From: Prosthecodimorpha hirschii
Lineage (GTDB): Bacteria; Pseudomonadota; Alphaproteobacteria; Rhizobiales; Ancalomicrobiaceae
Direction of reading: 5' to 3'
Assembly: GCF_001305515.1 (NCBI RefSeq)
Contig: NZ_LJYW01000001.1
Coordinates: 5,546,025-5,610,024 of the forward strand
Length of the DNA stretch: 64,000 nt
Shown: in pieces, positions 8,785-17,344 of the stretch
Layout of the letters: the number at the start of each line of letters is the position of its first letter
Position numbering within the stretch: position 1 is the first letter of the stretch
The notes under the pieces: generated by a model
Told to the model about the DNA's origin: nothing
The model's database searches: none
The model's input: the letters and a program-made list of their open reading frames with translations, nothing else
Translations under genes and position numbers: made by a program

Positions 8785-8820
8785 ACCGGCCCCGCGTTGA
8801 ACCTGCACCGCGCTGAACCC
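8773..8820. repeat. 16-bp tandem repeat, three copies, spanning a stop codon
   Basis: Three head-to-tail 16-bp units at 8773-8788, 8789-8804 and 8805-8820 with the consensus GCCCCGCGCTGAACCN. The first unit contains the TGA stop of the hydratase gene (8782-8784), so the repeat has grown out of the end of the coding sequence. The copies differ from one another at only a few positions. Confidence 0.85.
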
Positions 8821-8855
8821 GCATGGCGGCGCGGGCGGCGCCCTGGAACGGGCGC

Positions 8856-8915
8856 GACCCGCACGGCGGTTCTCCGACCCGCGTGGCGGTCCTGAGACCC
8901 GCGCGTGATCCTCAG
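8856..8915. repeat. 20-bp tandem repeat, two copies plus a partial
   Basis: Units at 8856-8875 and 8876-8895 share GACCCGC-N2-GGCGGT-N-CT, and a third partial unit starts with GACCCGC at 8896. The last copy overlaps the 3' end of the convergent SMP-30 gene. Together with the 16-bp repeat, it fills nearly the whole 127-bp gap between two convergent genes. Confidence 0.7.
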
Positions 8916-9796
8916 CCCCAGACCGGCTCCGGCAGGCCGGCGACGGAGACCTCCGCGGCCAGGAGCGCGCCGGCCATCGGCTCGGCGGCGAGGCGGTCGG
9001 GCGGCAGGCGGAAGCGGGCGGTGGTGATGAAGAGGGTCTTCAGGTCCGGCCCGCCGAAGGTGCAGTGGCTCGGCCGGGAGACCGGCGTCGGCACGATCCG
9101 GTCGAGGCGCCCGTCGGGGGCGAAGCGGGCGAGGCAGCCGCCGTCGAAGCGGGCGTTCCAGAGGAAGCCCTCGGCGTCGACGCTGGAGCCGTCCGGTTCG
9201 CCCGGAATGGCGGACGTGTCGGCGAAGACGCGCCGGTTCGACGGGATGCCGGTATCGAGATCCCAGTCATAGGCGAAGATCAGCTTGGTCCGGCTGTCGC
9301 CGAGATAGAAGGTGCGGCCGTCTGGGCTCCAGGCGATCGAGTTCGGCAGCCAGATGTCGGCATCCTGCAGCAGCGTCACGGAGCGGTCCGGGTCGACCCG
9401 CCAGAGCCGGCCGTTCGGGCCGGTCAGCATCTTGTCCATGCTGCCGACGACGAAGCGACCGCGCGGGTCGGTGCGCCCGTCATTGAGCATGTTGCCGGGC
9501 CGGTCGGCCTCCGGCGAGGCCAGCCGCTCGAAGGTTCCGGCTTCGGGTTCCCACAGGCCGAGCCCGCCGCGCCCGGCGGTCAGCATGCCGCCCGACGCGC
9601 GCAACGCCCAGGAGCCGAGCTTCTCCGGCGGCGTCCAGCTGGTCACGGCCCCGGTGGCGGGTTCGAACCGGTGGCAGCCGGGCTTCATGATGTCGATCCA
9701 GGTCAGCGTGCCCGCGGCCGCGTCCCAGAGCGGCACCTCGCCGAGCACGTCGGCCGTGTCGGCCACCGCCCGCATCTCGCCCGTAGCAATCGGCAT
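8912..9796 (-). CDS. SMP-30/gluconolactonase/LRE family lactonase
   Basis: 294-residue six-bladed beta-propeller of the SMP-30/gluconolactonase family. The metal-ligand pattern is present: Glu20 (GEVPLW), the NMLNDGRTDPRGR segment (102-114), Asn152 in PNSIAWSPDG, and Asp202 in PDGSSVDAEG. Family members hydrolyse sugar lactones (xylono-, glucono-, arabinolactone) with a divalent cation. The ATG at 9796 is preceded by AGGGGAGAGACGC. It stands alone and convergent with the hydratase. Lactone substrate not predictable. Confidence 0.9.
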   Translation of the reverse strand: MPIATGEMRAVADTADVLGEVPLWDAAAGTLTWIDIMKPGCHRFEPATGAVTSWTPPEKLGSWALRASGGMLTAGRGGLGLWEPEAGTFERLASPEADRPGNMLNDGRTDPRGRFVVGSMDKMLTGPNGRLWRVDPDRSVTLLQDADIWLPNSIAWSPDGRTFYLGDSRTKLIFAYDWDLDTGIPSNRRVFADTSAIPGEPDGSSVDAEGFLWNARFDGGCLARFAPDGRLDRIVPTPVSRPSHCTFGGPDLKTLFITTARFRLPPDRLAAEPMAGALLAAEVSVAGLPEPVWG

Positions 9797-10243
9797 CGCG
9801 TCTCTCCCCTGACCGGCCGGTCCGCGGCGTTGCGCCAGGCGACCGATAAATCCGTTCGTTTCCAGTGGCTTGGTGCCGTTCCGGCCGATCCCGATGGCGC
9901 TCAGGCGCCCGGTCCGGAACGATGGCGGAGGTTAGTCCGAGGGCCGCAGAGGAGCCCTACATATCAGATATACCCCCTACCCAAATTGACACTGGAGACG
10001 CCCGCCAGAACACTCCCAGTAAAAGAGCCGGACCAGACAATAGAAGCCGGCGGTAGGGGTCTACCGGAGCAGTTCTCGCCAAGAGGGCAACCGGAACTAT
10101 GACCTGCTGGGAGGAATGATGTCGCAAATGCTGGGTGACGCCGGCCGCGCCGGGCGCGGCCCCGGGCGGCCGCGCAATGCCGCCTGTCCCGGACAACCGG
10201 ATCGGCGCGCCGCCGGTTCTTCACGATCGGGAGGGCGCACCGC
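9797..10243. promoter_or_regulatory. intergenic region upstream of the liv operon
   Basis: 447-bp divergent spacer. The part from about 9950 to 10110 is much less GC-rich than its surroundings and contains the palindrome ATATCAGATAT (9961-9971). It probably carries the promoters of the SMP-30 gene (minus) and the liv operon (plus). A short open frame with a strong ribosome-binding site starts at 10116 and is listed separately. I could not place a convincing -35/-10 pair. Confidence 0.4.
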
Positions 10244-10247
10244 GTGA
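10116..10247 (+). CDS. possible 43-codon leader ORF before livH
   Basis: GGGAGGA just upstream of two ATGs (10116 and 10119) opens a 43-codon frame. Its TGA (10245-10247) overlaps the GTG start of the permease gene as GTGA, the same 4-nt overlap seen between real gene pairs in this window. The peptide is Gly/Ala/Arg-rich and has no recognisable domain, so this may be chance in GC-rich DNA or a leader that couples translation into the operon. Confidence 0.25.
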   Translation: MMSQMLGDAGRAGRGPGRPRNAACPGQPDRRAAGSSRSGGRTA

Positions 10248-11209
10248 GCCCAGGCCTGATCCTTCTCGAGAATTTCCTGCAGGCGCTCGCCGCCGGGCTG
10301 ATGGTCGGCTGCCTCTACGGCCTGATGTGCACCGGCCTCGGCATGATCTTCGGCGTCATGCGCGTCATCAACTTCGCCCAGGGCGACCTGATGATGCTCG
10401 GCATGTATGCGGCCTGGTACCTGTTCACCGGCTTCGGCCTGCTGGCGGTGCTCGGTCCCTATGCCGGGCCGATCGTCGGGGCGATCATGGCCGGTCCGAT
10501 CCTGTTCGTGGCCGGCTGGTTCATCCACCGCTTCCTGGTCTCGCGGGTGACCGGCGTCAAGGTCGCCAGCACCGAGGGGGCCGGGCACTATGCCCAGCTG
10601 ATCCTGACGTTGGGCGTGGCTCTGATCCTGCAGAATGGCGGCCTGATCCTGTTCGGCTCGGAGCCGCGCTCGGTGCGGACCCCACTGTCGTCGAGCGCCT
10701 GGGAGATCGGGCCGCTGATCGACAACGACTTCGTCAGCGTGTTCCTGAACCAGGGCCGGGCCGTCGGGGCGGTGGTCTCGATCGCCGTCACGGTCGCGCT
10801 GTTCCTGTTCGTCTCGCGCAGCCGTCTCGGCAAGGCGCTCCGGGCGGCGGCCGACAATCCGGAAGCGGCCGTCTATATGGGCATCGATGTCGACCGCGCG
10901 CATCGCGTCGCCTTCGCGGTCGGCACCGGCGTGACGGCCATCGCCGGCGGCCTGGTGGCGATCTACTACCCGTTCCAGCCCTATGTCGGGCTCGAATTCG
11001 TCATCGTCATGTATGCGGGCGTGGTGCTCGGCGGGCTCGGCTCGATCACCGGCGCCTTCTGGGGCGGCATGCTGATCGGGCTCGTCCAGCAGCTCTCGAC
11101 GCTGATCCTGCCGGTGCAGCTGCAGAACACGGCCATCTTCGTGGTCTTCCTGGGGGTGATCTTCCTGCGCCCGCAAGGCCTGTTCGGCCGCAACGTGGAG
11201 AGGGTCTGA
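10244..11209 (+). CDS. livH: branched-chain amino acid-type ABC permease LivH
   Basis: 321-residue polytopic inner-membrane protein with about eight transmembrane helices. It shows the LivH hallmark near the start (LxxGxxYGLMCTGLGMIFGVMRVINFAQGD) and a C-terminal GGLGSITGAFWGG motif. It forms the translocation channel with the LivM half encoded next. GTG start at 10244 with GGGAGGG 7 nt upstream. The downstream genes supply the second permease, two ATPases and the binding protein, a complete HAAT-type importer. Such systems also carry aromatic acids, amides and other carboxylates, and the catabolic context makes a non-amino-acid substrate plausible. Confidence 0.95.
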   Translation: MSPGLILLENFLQALAAGLMVGCLYGLMCTGLGMIFGVMRVINFAQGDLMMLGMYAAWYLFTGFGLLAVLGPYAGPIVGAIMAGPILFVAGWFIHRFLVSRVTGVKVASTEGAGHYAQLILTLGVALILQNGGLILFGSEPRSVRTPLSSSAWEIGPLIDNDFVSVFLNQGRAVGAVVSIAVTVALFLFVSRSRLGKALRAAADNPEAAVYMGIDVDRAHRVAFAVGTGVTAIAGGLVAIYYPFQPYVGLEFVIVMYAGVVLGGLGSITGAFWGGMLIGLVQQLSTLILPVQLQNTAIFVVFLGVIFLRPQGLFGRNVERV

Positions 11210-11212
11210 ACC

Positions 11213-13018
11213 ATGAACCGCCGCAAGACCCTCGGCCGCTCGCTCGTCGTCCTCGCCCTGCTCGCCGCCGTCTACGGGGCGGCGGTGGTTCTGGTCAGCG
11301 ACCAATACTACCAGCTCATGCTGACCCTGGTCGCCGTCTGGGCGATCATGGGCATCTCCTGGAACGTGCTGTCGGGCTATTCCGGCCTCGTCTCCTTCGG
11401 CCATGCCGCCTTCTTCGGGCTCGGCGCCTACACGGTGGCGCTCGGCTCGGTGCATTTCTCGCTGTCGCCCTGGCTGACCATTCCGGCCGCCGGGCTGGTC
11501 GGCGCGGCCGCCGGCATCCTGGTCGGCCTGCCGACCTTCCGCCTGCGCGGCCACTACTTCGCCCTGGCGATGCTCGCCTATCCGCTGGCGCTGCTCTACG
11601 TGTTCGAATGGCTCGGCTACCAGGAGGTCGCCATGCCGATGCGCCGCGAGGCGCCGGCCCTCTACATGCAGTTCGCCGATGCGCGCGTGCTGTCGATGAT
11701 CGCCGGGCTCCTGCTGGTCGCCGCCATCGTCGCCTCGCTCCTGATCGAGACCTCGCGCTTCGGCATGGCGCTGATCGCCATCAAGCAGAACGAACTGGCC
11801 GCGGAAGGCGCCGGCATCGAGACGCGCAAGTGGAAGCTGCGCGCGATCGCCATCTCGGGCGGCATCGCCGGCATGGTCGGCGGCTTCTATGCGGTCGTGC
11901 TGATCGTCGTCACCCCGCCGAGCGTGTTCGGCATGCTGACCTCGGCGCAGGCGCTGATCGTCGCCCTGTTCGGCGGCATCGGGACCGTCTGGGGCCCGGT
12001 CATCGGCGCCGCCTTCCTGATCCCGCTGTCCGAGACCCTGCATGCCGAACTCGGCAACGTGCTGCCGGGCATCCAGGGCGTGGTCTTCGGCGTCGCCATC
12101 GTGGGCGTGATCCTGCTCGCCCCGGAGGGCATCTTCTGGCGCATCCGCGACATGCTGCAGGCCCGCAAGGCCCCGGTCGAACCGGCCCCTGCCGAACCGG
12201 CGCCGGCGGACCGGCCGATGCCCGACAACGTCGTGCCGATCCCGGCGGGCGGTCGCGACGGCGCCTCGGGCGGCGCCGGCACGGGCGGCCGCGTCATGCT
12301 CGAAGTGCGCGGCGTGTCGAAGAATTTCGGCGGCCTCCGGGCGGTCCGCGAGGTCTCCTTCACGGTGCCGGAGGGCGCGGTGATCGGCATCATCGGGCCG
12401 AACGGCGCCGGCAAGACGACGCTCTTCAACTGCCTCAACGGCTTCCAGATCCCCTCGGCCGGCGAAGTGCTGTTCGAGGGTCAGAACCTGGTCGGCCTGC
12501 CGCCGAGCGCGGTCTGCCGCAAGGGCATCGGGCGCACCTTCCAGGTCGCCCGGCCGTTCACCCGGCTGAGCGTGCTGGAGAATGTGCTGGTCGGCGCCTA
12601 TGCGGGCGCCGCCGACGACGCCACGGCCGAGCGCAATGCCCGCGAGGCCCTGACGCTGGTCGGGCTCGGCGGCAGCGCCGACCGGATCGCCGGCGGCCTC
12701 GCCAACAAGGAACAGCGGCTGATGGAACTGGCCCGTGCGCTGGCCGGCAAGCCGAAGCTCCTGCTCCTCGACGAGACCCTCGCGGGTCTTGGGGCGGCGG
12801 AGGTCGAAGACATGGTCAACGTGATCCGGCGTCTCAGCCGGACCGGCCTGACCATCGTGATCATCGAACACACCATGCAGGCCATGGTCCGCCTCGCCGA
12901 CCGCTTCATCGTGCTCGACCACGGCGCGCTCCTCGCCGAGGGGCGGCCGCAGGACGTGACGCGGGACCCGGCGGTAATCGAGGCCTATCTGGGCAAGAGG
13001 TGGCGCGAACGTGCTTGA
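11213..13018 (+). CDS. fused LivM permease - LivG ATPase
   Basis: 601 residues combining two usually separate subunits. Residues 1 to about 320 are a LivM-type permease (roughly eight helices, GLVSFGHAAFFGLGAY motif). After a Pro/Ala-rich linker (about 320-360) comes an ABC ATPase. Walker A GPNGAGKTT is near 395-403 and Walker B LLLLDE near 515. The ABC signature is degenerate: where LSGGQ-like sequence is expected it reads LANKEQRLMELARAL (about 495). LivM-LivG fusions are known in alphaproteobacteria. Starts 3 nt after livH and overlaps livF by 8 nt. Confidence 0.93.
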   Translation: MNRRKTLGRSLVVLALLAAVYGAAVVLVSDQYYQLMLTLVAVWAIMGISWNVLSGYSGLVSFGHAAFFGLGAYTVALGSVHFSLSPWLTIPAAGLVGAAAGILVGLPTFRLRGHYFALAMLAYPLALLYVFEWLGYQEVAMPMRREAPALYMQFADARVLSMIAGLLLVAAIVASLLIETSRFGMALIAIKQNELAAEGAGIETRKWKLRAIAISGGIAGMVGGFYAVVLIVVTPPSVFGMLTSAQALIVALFGGIGTVWGPVIGAAFLIPLSETLHAELGNVLPGIQGVVFGVAIVGVILLAPEGIFWRIRDMLQARKAPVEPAPAEPAPADRPMPDNVVPIPAGGRDGASGGAGTGGRVMLEVRGVSKNFGGLRAVREVSFTVPEGAVIGIIGPNGAGKTTLFNCLNGFQIPSAGEVLFEGQNLVGLPPSAVCRKGIGRTFQVARPFTRLSVLENVLVGAYAGAADDATAERNAREALTLVGLGGSADRIAGGLANKEQRLMELARALAGKPKLLLLDETLAGLGAAEVEDMVNVIRRLSRTGLTIVIIEHTMQAMVRLADRFIVLDHGALLAEGRPQDVTRDPAVIEAYLGKRWRERA

Positions 13019-13718
13019 GATCCGTGATCTGGAGGCCGGCTACGGCGGCGTGATGGCGCTGGCGGGCGTGACCCTGTCGGTCGCGGCGGGCGAATTCGTC
13101 TCGGTCGTCGGCCCGAACGGGGCCGGCAAGACCACATTGTTCAAGACCGTCTCGGGCACCGTGGCGGCGCGGGCCGGTTCGATCCGGTTCGAGGGGCAGG
13201 ATCTGCTCGCCGTGCCGGCGCATCAGCGGCCGCATCTCGGCATCGCCCATGTGCCGGAGGGCCGGCAGGTGTTCCCCTCGCTCTCGGTCGAGGAGAACCT
13301 GCAGATGGGCGCCTTCACGGAGGCCGGCCGGCGCGATTGGGCGGCCAATATCGAGTACATCTACCGGCTGTTCCCGATCCTTCTGGAGCGTCGGCGCCAG
13401 CTGGCCGGCACGCTCTCCGGCGGGCAGCAGCAGATGGTCGCCATCGCGCGCGGCCTCGCCTCGTCGCCCAAGCTCCTGCTGCTCGACGAGCCCTCGATGG
13501 GCCTCGCCCCGACGGTCGCCGACCAGATCTTCGACGCGGTCGTCGAAATCCGCCGCGCCCGCAACCTCACCGTCGTGCTGGTCGAGCAGCGCGCCGTGGA
13601 AGCCCTGGAATCCTGCGATCGCGGCTACGTCCTGGAGACCGGCCGCGTCGTCCTGTCGGGCGGCCAGAACGAGCTTCTGTCCGACGACCGCATCCGCAAG
13701 GCCTACCTGGGCATGTGA
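13011..13718 (+). CDS. livF: branched-chain amino acid-type ABC ATPase LivF
   Basis: 235-residue ABC ATPase of LivF size. Walker A GPNGAGKTT at 34-42, canonical signature LSGGQQQM near 136-143, Walker B LLLLDEPSMGL, and the LivF-typical GRQVFPSLSVEENL segment. GTG start at 13011, overlapping the LivM-LivG stop by 8 nt. It pairs with the LivG half of the fusion to power the importer. The signature motif is intact here and degenerate in the fusion, so the two ATP sites may be unequal. Confidence 0.95.
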   Translation: MLEIRDLEAGYGGVMALAGVTLSVAAGEFVSVVGPNGAGKTTLFKTVSGTVAARAGSIRFEGQDLLAVPAHQRPHLGIAHVPEGRQVFPSLSVEENLQMGAFTEAGRRDWAANIEYIYRLFPILLERRRQLAGTLSGGQQQMVAIARGLASSPKLLLLDEPSMGLAPTVADQIFDAVVEIRRARNLTVVLVEQRAVEALESCDRGYVLETGRVVLSGGQNELLSDDRIRKAYLGM

Positions 13719-13758
13719 CCCGGGATCAACAGCGAAGACAGCACCATTGGGAGGATCC

Positions 13759-15000
13759 ATGACCACGAGACGCACGGTTCTGAATGGGATACTGGCGGCA
13801 TCCGGTGCCGCGCTCCTCTCCTCGACCAGCCGGATGGCCTTCGCCCAGGCGCCCGCCGAGGTCAAGGTGGCGCTGATCGCGCCGCTGTCCGGCCCCTGGG
13901 CCCGCCAGGGCGAGCTGATGAAGAAGGGCGCCGAACTGGCGGTCGCCGACATCAACGCGGCCGGCGGCGTCAAGGCGCTCGGCGGCGCCAAGGTCACGCT
14001 GGTGCTGTTCGACGCCGGCGATTCGACCGAGAAGGCCAAGAACGCGGCCCAGCGCATGGTCGCCCAGGAACCCGATCTGGTCGGCGTGACGGGGGCTTGG
14101 CTGTCGTCCTTCACGCTCGCGGTGAGCGAGGTCACCGAGCGCGCCGAACTGCCGATGCTGACCCTGTCCTATGCGGACTCGATCACCTCGCGCGGCTACA
14201 AGTACATCTTCCAGATGTCGCCGACCGGCGGCCGCCAGGCCCAGGACGCGCTCCCGGCCCTGATGGACGTGGCCGAGAAGGCGACCGGCAAGCGGCCGGC
14301 GACCACCGGCATCATCGCCGACAACACGGCCGCGTCGGTGTCCTTCGCCAAGCCGATGCGCGACGGCGCCTTCGAGAAGTCCGGCATCAAGGTTCTGTTC
14401 GACGAGACCTTCACGCCGCCGCTCGCCGACGCCACCGCGCTGATCCAGCAGGCGCGTTCGAAGCGGCCGGAATTCCTGCTCATGCTCGGCACCAGCGTGC
14501 CGGACGACAAGCTGCTCCTGGAGAAGGTCAACGAGTTCAATCTCGGCAAGGGCCGCATGCCGATCATCGGCTCCGGCGCCCATATGGGCACGCCGGAACT
14601 GCTCAAGAATATCGGCCCCGACCTGCTCGAAGGCGTCATGACGGTCGTCGGCAACTGGGGTGCCAAGGGCCAGGAAGGCATCATCGATCGCTTCAAGAAG
14701 GCGACCGGCGAGCCCTGGATGACGCAGGATTCGATCTGCGCCTATGGCGACGTGATGACCATCATCCGCGCCGTCGAGGAGGCCAAGAAGGCGGACCGCA
14801 AGGCCGTCGCCGAGGCCCTGCGCAAGATGGACATCACCGACGGTCCCGCCCTGTTCTACCCGGGCAACCGCATCCGCTTCGACGAGACCGGCAAGCGCAT
14901 CGACGCCAAGCTGATCATCGTGCAGTGGCAGAAGGGCGAACCGGTGCCGATCTATCCGCCGGCCTCCGCCACCGCCGAGCCGATCTGGCCGAAGCGCTGA
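13759..15000 (+). CDS. ABC importer substrate-binding protein (LivK-like)
   Basis: 413-residue periplasmic binding protein of the Peripla_BP_6 family. N-terminal signal TTRRTVLNGILAASGAALL carries twin arginines at 4-5 followed by a hydrophobic stretch, consistent with Tat export. The mature part starts with VKVALIAPLSGPWARQG, the usual first strand of LivK-like proteins. The ATG at 13759 follows TTGGGAGGATCC; a much longer frame from 13249 is a shadow of livF. It delivers the ligand to the LivH/LivM channel. At over 400 residues it belongs to the longer subgroup often dedicated to non-amino-acid ligands (inference). Confidence 0.93.
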   Translation: MTTRRTVLNGILAASGAALLSSTSRMAFAQAPAEVKVALIAPLSGPWARQGELMKKGAELAVADINAAGGVKALGGAKVTLVLFDAGDSTEKAKNAAQRMVAQEPDLVGVTGAWLSSFTLAVSEVTERAELPMLTLSYADSITSRGYKYIFQMSPTGGRQAQDALPALMDVAEKATGKRPATTGIIADNTAASVSFAKPMRDGAFEKSGIKVLFDETFTPPLADATALIQQARSKRPEFLLMLGTSVPDDKLLLEKVNEFNLGKGRMPIIGSGAHMGTPELLKNIGPDLLEGVMTVVGNWGAKGQEGIIDRFKKATGEPWMTQDSICAYGDVMTIIRAVEEAKKADRKAVAEALRKMDITDGPALFYPGNRIRFDETGKRIDAKLIIVQWQKGEPVPIYPPASATAEPIWPKR

Positions 15001-15617
15001 CCGGAGCCGATCCATCGACACGTCCTGGGGGCCGCGCGAGCGATCGTGCGGCCTTCCGCCGTCTGAGGACCGCATGGTGTTGCGGCCGGCGTCAGGGGAG
15101 CACGCGCCGCGGCTGCGGTCCCGCGCCGCCCGCCCGGTGGCAGCGCCGCCATCCTCCTGCATCGGCGCCCGACGGCCCGCCGCGGCGGCCTTGGTCCCAC
15201 GCCGCATCCTCTAGTTTCGACACCTGATCCGCTCCGGCGCAGATCATGGTCGTGCCGGCAGTGCCCGGGCGAGCGCCGGTCTGGCGTCGGTGCCGGGCGC
15301 CCGGTGCTGTTGGAACCGCCACGAAATCCGCCGACTTTTTGCCATCCGGCAGGCGCATAACTGTTTGCCGCCGGACGGAGGACGGCCCTTTCGATGCGGG
15401 ATTGCAGCGCTTTTCGGTCCCGGTCCGGGTGACCCGGAGCGATGCATAGTGTCGACACTCGTTGACGATCCGGCGAAAGGATGAAACACTTCCCGGCATC
15501 CGAACCGGACTGGCTCGCCCGTCCCGTCAGACCCGCCGGCGCGGCCGCCCGCACCGAACGGCAGCGGCCCGCGAGAGGCCGATCCGGTTCGCCAAGAAAA
15601 GCACTCGGGAGGACATG
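15001..15617. promoter_or_regulatory. 617-bp intergenic region upstream of the TRAP operon
   Basis: Region between the liv binding protein and the TRAP binding protein. No frame in it has both a ribosome-binding site and coding character. The segment from about 15310 to 15480 is less GC-rich and is the likely promoter zone. It contains the perfect palindrome at 15448-15459, listed separately. Confidence 0.4.
15448..15459. promoter_or_regulatory. candidate operator palindrome AGTGTCGACACT
   Basis: Perfect 12-bp palindrome about 160 nt upstream of the TRAP binding-protein start, in the AT-richer part of the intergenic region. Its GTGT...ACAC form resembles GntR-type operators in general shape. 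No regulator gene is nearby, so the assignment is tentative. Confidence 0.35.
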
Positions 15618-16637
15618 ATGAAGAGCCTGAAGACGCTGATCGGAACACTTGCGGTTTCGCTGCTTTGTGCGGGCACGGCGACCGCCGAGCGCCTGAAATA
15701 CGGCGACTACATGCCCCAGGGCGCCAACGAGTATTCGCGCACCGCCGAATGGATGGGCAACGAGATCAACAAGCGTGCCGCCGGCAAGCATTCCGTCACC
15801 ATGCTGTGGGGCGGCACGGTGGTGAAGGTCGGCGAGGTGCCGACGGCGGTCGAGAACAAGATCATCGATATCGGACCGCTGGTCACGCCCTACTTCCCCG
15901 ACCAGTTCCCGATCAACAACGCCATCCCGTTCTTCTGGCCGCAGCCCAAGACCCAGGCCGAGCTCGGCAAGCTGATGCTCAAGTGGCACGGCGAGCATCC
16001 CGAGTTCGCCGCCGAGCTGGCCAAGTACAAGCTCAAGCTGGTCAGCGTCCGTCCGCTGCCGAGCTACGGCATCATCTGCACCAAGCCGGTGCGCACGCTG
16101 GCCGACTTCAAGGGACTGCGCATCCGTTCCTACGGCATCGCGCTGCCGGCCATGCTGGAAGCGCTCGGCGCCGTGCCGGTCTCGATGGCCGATGTCGACG
16201 GCTACGAGGCCCTCTCCAACGGCATTCTCGACTGCTCGCCCGGCGACCCGCCGCTGACCGTCGGCTGGAAATGGGCCGACGTCGCCAAATACTACATCGA
16301 TGTCCCGATGGGCGCCTCCTGGGGCCACATCCTGGTCATGAACATCGACAAGTACAATGCTCTCCCTGAAGACCTGAAGAAGATCATCGACGACATGAAG
16401 GAGGACTATCTGAACGAGTTCCTCCGCGTCTATGCCAAGTCGATCGAGGATACCCGCGCAGCCTGGAAGGCCAACGGCAAGGTCGAGGTGATCGCCTTCC
16501 CGAAGGACGACTTCCTCAAGGCGACGCTCGAGAACGCCAAGGTCCAGTCGGTGCGCGCCAGCTGGATCACCCGAGCGACCAAGGCCGGCATGCCCGAGGC
16601 GACGGCCAAGAAGGTGGTCGACGAACTGACCAAGTGA
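15618..16637 (+). CDS. TRAP transporter substrate-binding protein (DctP family)
   Basis: 339-residue periplasmic solute-binding protein. Sec signal peptide 1 to about 23 (MKSLKTLIGTLAVSLLCAG, cleavage after TATA). DctP-family features include the GLRIRSYG segment near the conserved substrate-binding Arg and the following M-x-x-x-DVDGYEALSNGILDC region. ATG at 15618 is preferred over 15615 because GGGAGG ends 5 nt before it. It captures an organic acid in the periplasm for the DctQM permease encoded next. A hairpin separates it from dctQ, which would favour higher expression of the binding protein. Confidence 0.93.
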   Translation: MKSLKTLIGTLAVSLLCAGTATAERLKYGDYMPQGANEYSRTAEWMGNEINKRAAGKHSVTMLWGGTVVKVGEVPTAVENKIIDIGPLVTPYFPDQFPINNAIPFFWPQPKTQAELGKLMLKWHGEHPEFAAELAKYKLKLVSVRPLPSYGIICTKPVRTLADFKGLRIRSYGIALPAMLEALGAVPVSMADVDGYEALSNGILDCSPGDPPLTVGWKWADVAKYYIDVPMGASWGHILVMNIDKYNALPEDLKKIIDDMKEDYLNEFLRVYAKSIEDTRAAWKANGKVEVIAFPKDDFLKATLENAKVQSVRASWITRATKAGMPEATAKKVVDELTK

Positions 16638-16672
16638 TCCTTGCTGCGCCGGCCCGTGGCCTGCGGCCCGCC

Positions 16673-16719
16673 GGAGCCCGACCGGATCGGATGGCCTCAT
16701 CCGATCGACCGGGGGCTCC
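16673..16719 (+). terminator. stem-loop between TRAP dctP and dctQ
   Basis: GGAGCCC...GATCGGAT-GGCCTC-ATCCGATC...GGGCTCC: an inner 8-bp perfect stem with a 6-nt loop, nested inside an outer 7-bp stem. It lies in the 152-nt gap after the binding-protein gene. No U-tract follows, so it is more likely an mRNA-stabilising or attenuating element than a full terminator. Confidence 0.5.
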
Positions 16720-16789
16720 GGTTCGTGGCGGCAGGCTGCGGACGGTGCGGTGATCGTGCCGTCCGTCCCTCGTTTAGCGGAGCGTCCTC

Positions 16790-17344
16790 TTGAAGCGGAC
16801 CATCCTTCGATTGCGGCGCGCCTTCGGCCGCGTCCTCCTCGGTGCAACGCTGCTGTCCGGCGTGATCTGCTTCGTGATGATGTGGCTGATCGACGCCAAC
16901 GCCCTGTCGCGCAAGATCTTCAACGCTCCCGTACCGGGCGGCGTCGAACTGACCCAGTCGCTCCTGACCGCGTCGATCATGCTGCCCTTCGGCTATGTGC
17001 TGTTTCGCGGCGAACATGTGAACACCGTGTTCCTGACCTCGCGCTTTTCGAAGGCGGCGAACCGGTTTCTGTATCTGTTCTGGATGACGGTCGGCTTCCT
17101 GCTGTTCTGCGCGGTCGCCTACGGGTCGTTCAACTTCGCCCTGCGCTCCTATGCCATGAACGAGCAGGTCTGGGGCGCCACGGTGCGCTTCCCGCTCTAT
17201 CCCGCCAAATTCGCCGTGACGGTCGGCGCGGTCCTGATCGCCGTGCAGTTCGCCCTGGAAGCCCTGGTCGCCCTGTTCGCCCATAGCGACGGCGATCTGT
17301 CCGCGGCGATGCCCGATCACGAGAAGGACCACCTGCATGTCTGA
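16790..17344 (+). CDS. TRAP transporter small permease (DctQ family)
   Basis: 184 residues with four predicted transmembrane helices (around 15-35, 55-75, 95-120, 140-165), the DctQ topology. It starts at a TTG (16790) with AGCGGAG upstream; no ATG or GTG fits. Its stop overlaps the large-permease ATG by 8 nt. DctQ links the periplasmic binding protein to the DctM channel in the sodium-coupled tripartite importer. Confidence 0.9.
   Translation: MKRTILRLRRAFGRVLLGATLLSGVICFVMMWLIDANALSRKIFNAPVPGGVELTQSLLTASIMLPFGYVLFRGEHVNTVFLTSRFSKAANRFLYLFWMTVGFLLFCAVAYGSFNFALRSYAMNEQVWGATVRFPLYPAKFAVTVGAVLIAVQFALEALVALFAHSDGDLSAAMPDHEKDHLHV

Noticed and set aside
9950..10110. Small mobile island upstream of livH
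   Set aside because: The AT-richer segment is only about 160 bp, with no transposase, terminal repeats or target duplication; promoter DNA is a simpler explanation.
10097..12922. A 941-codon minus-strand open frame across the liv operon
   Set aside because: Low-complexity His/Asp/Arg/Gly-rich translation is typical of the antisense frame of GC-rich genes; the plus strand holds intact LivH, LivM-LivG and LivF.
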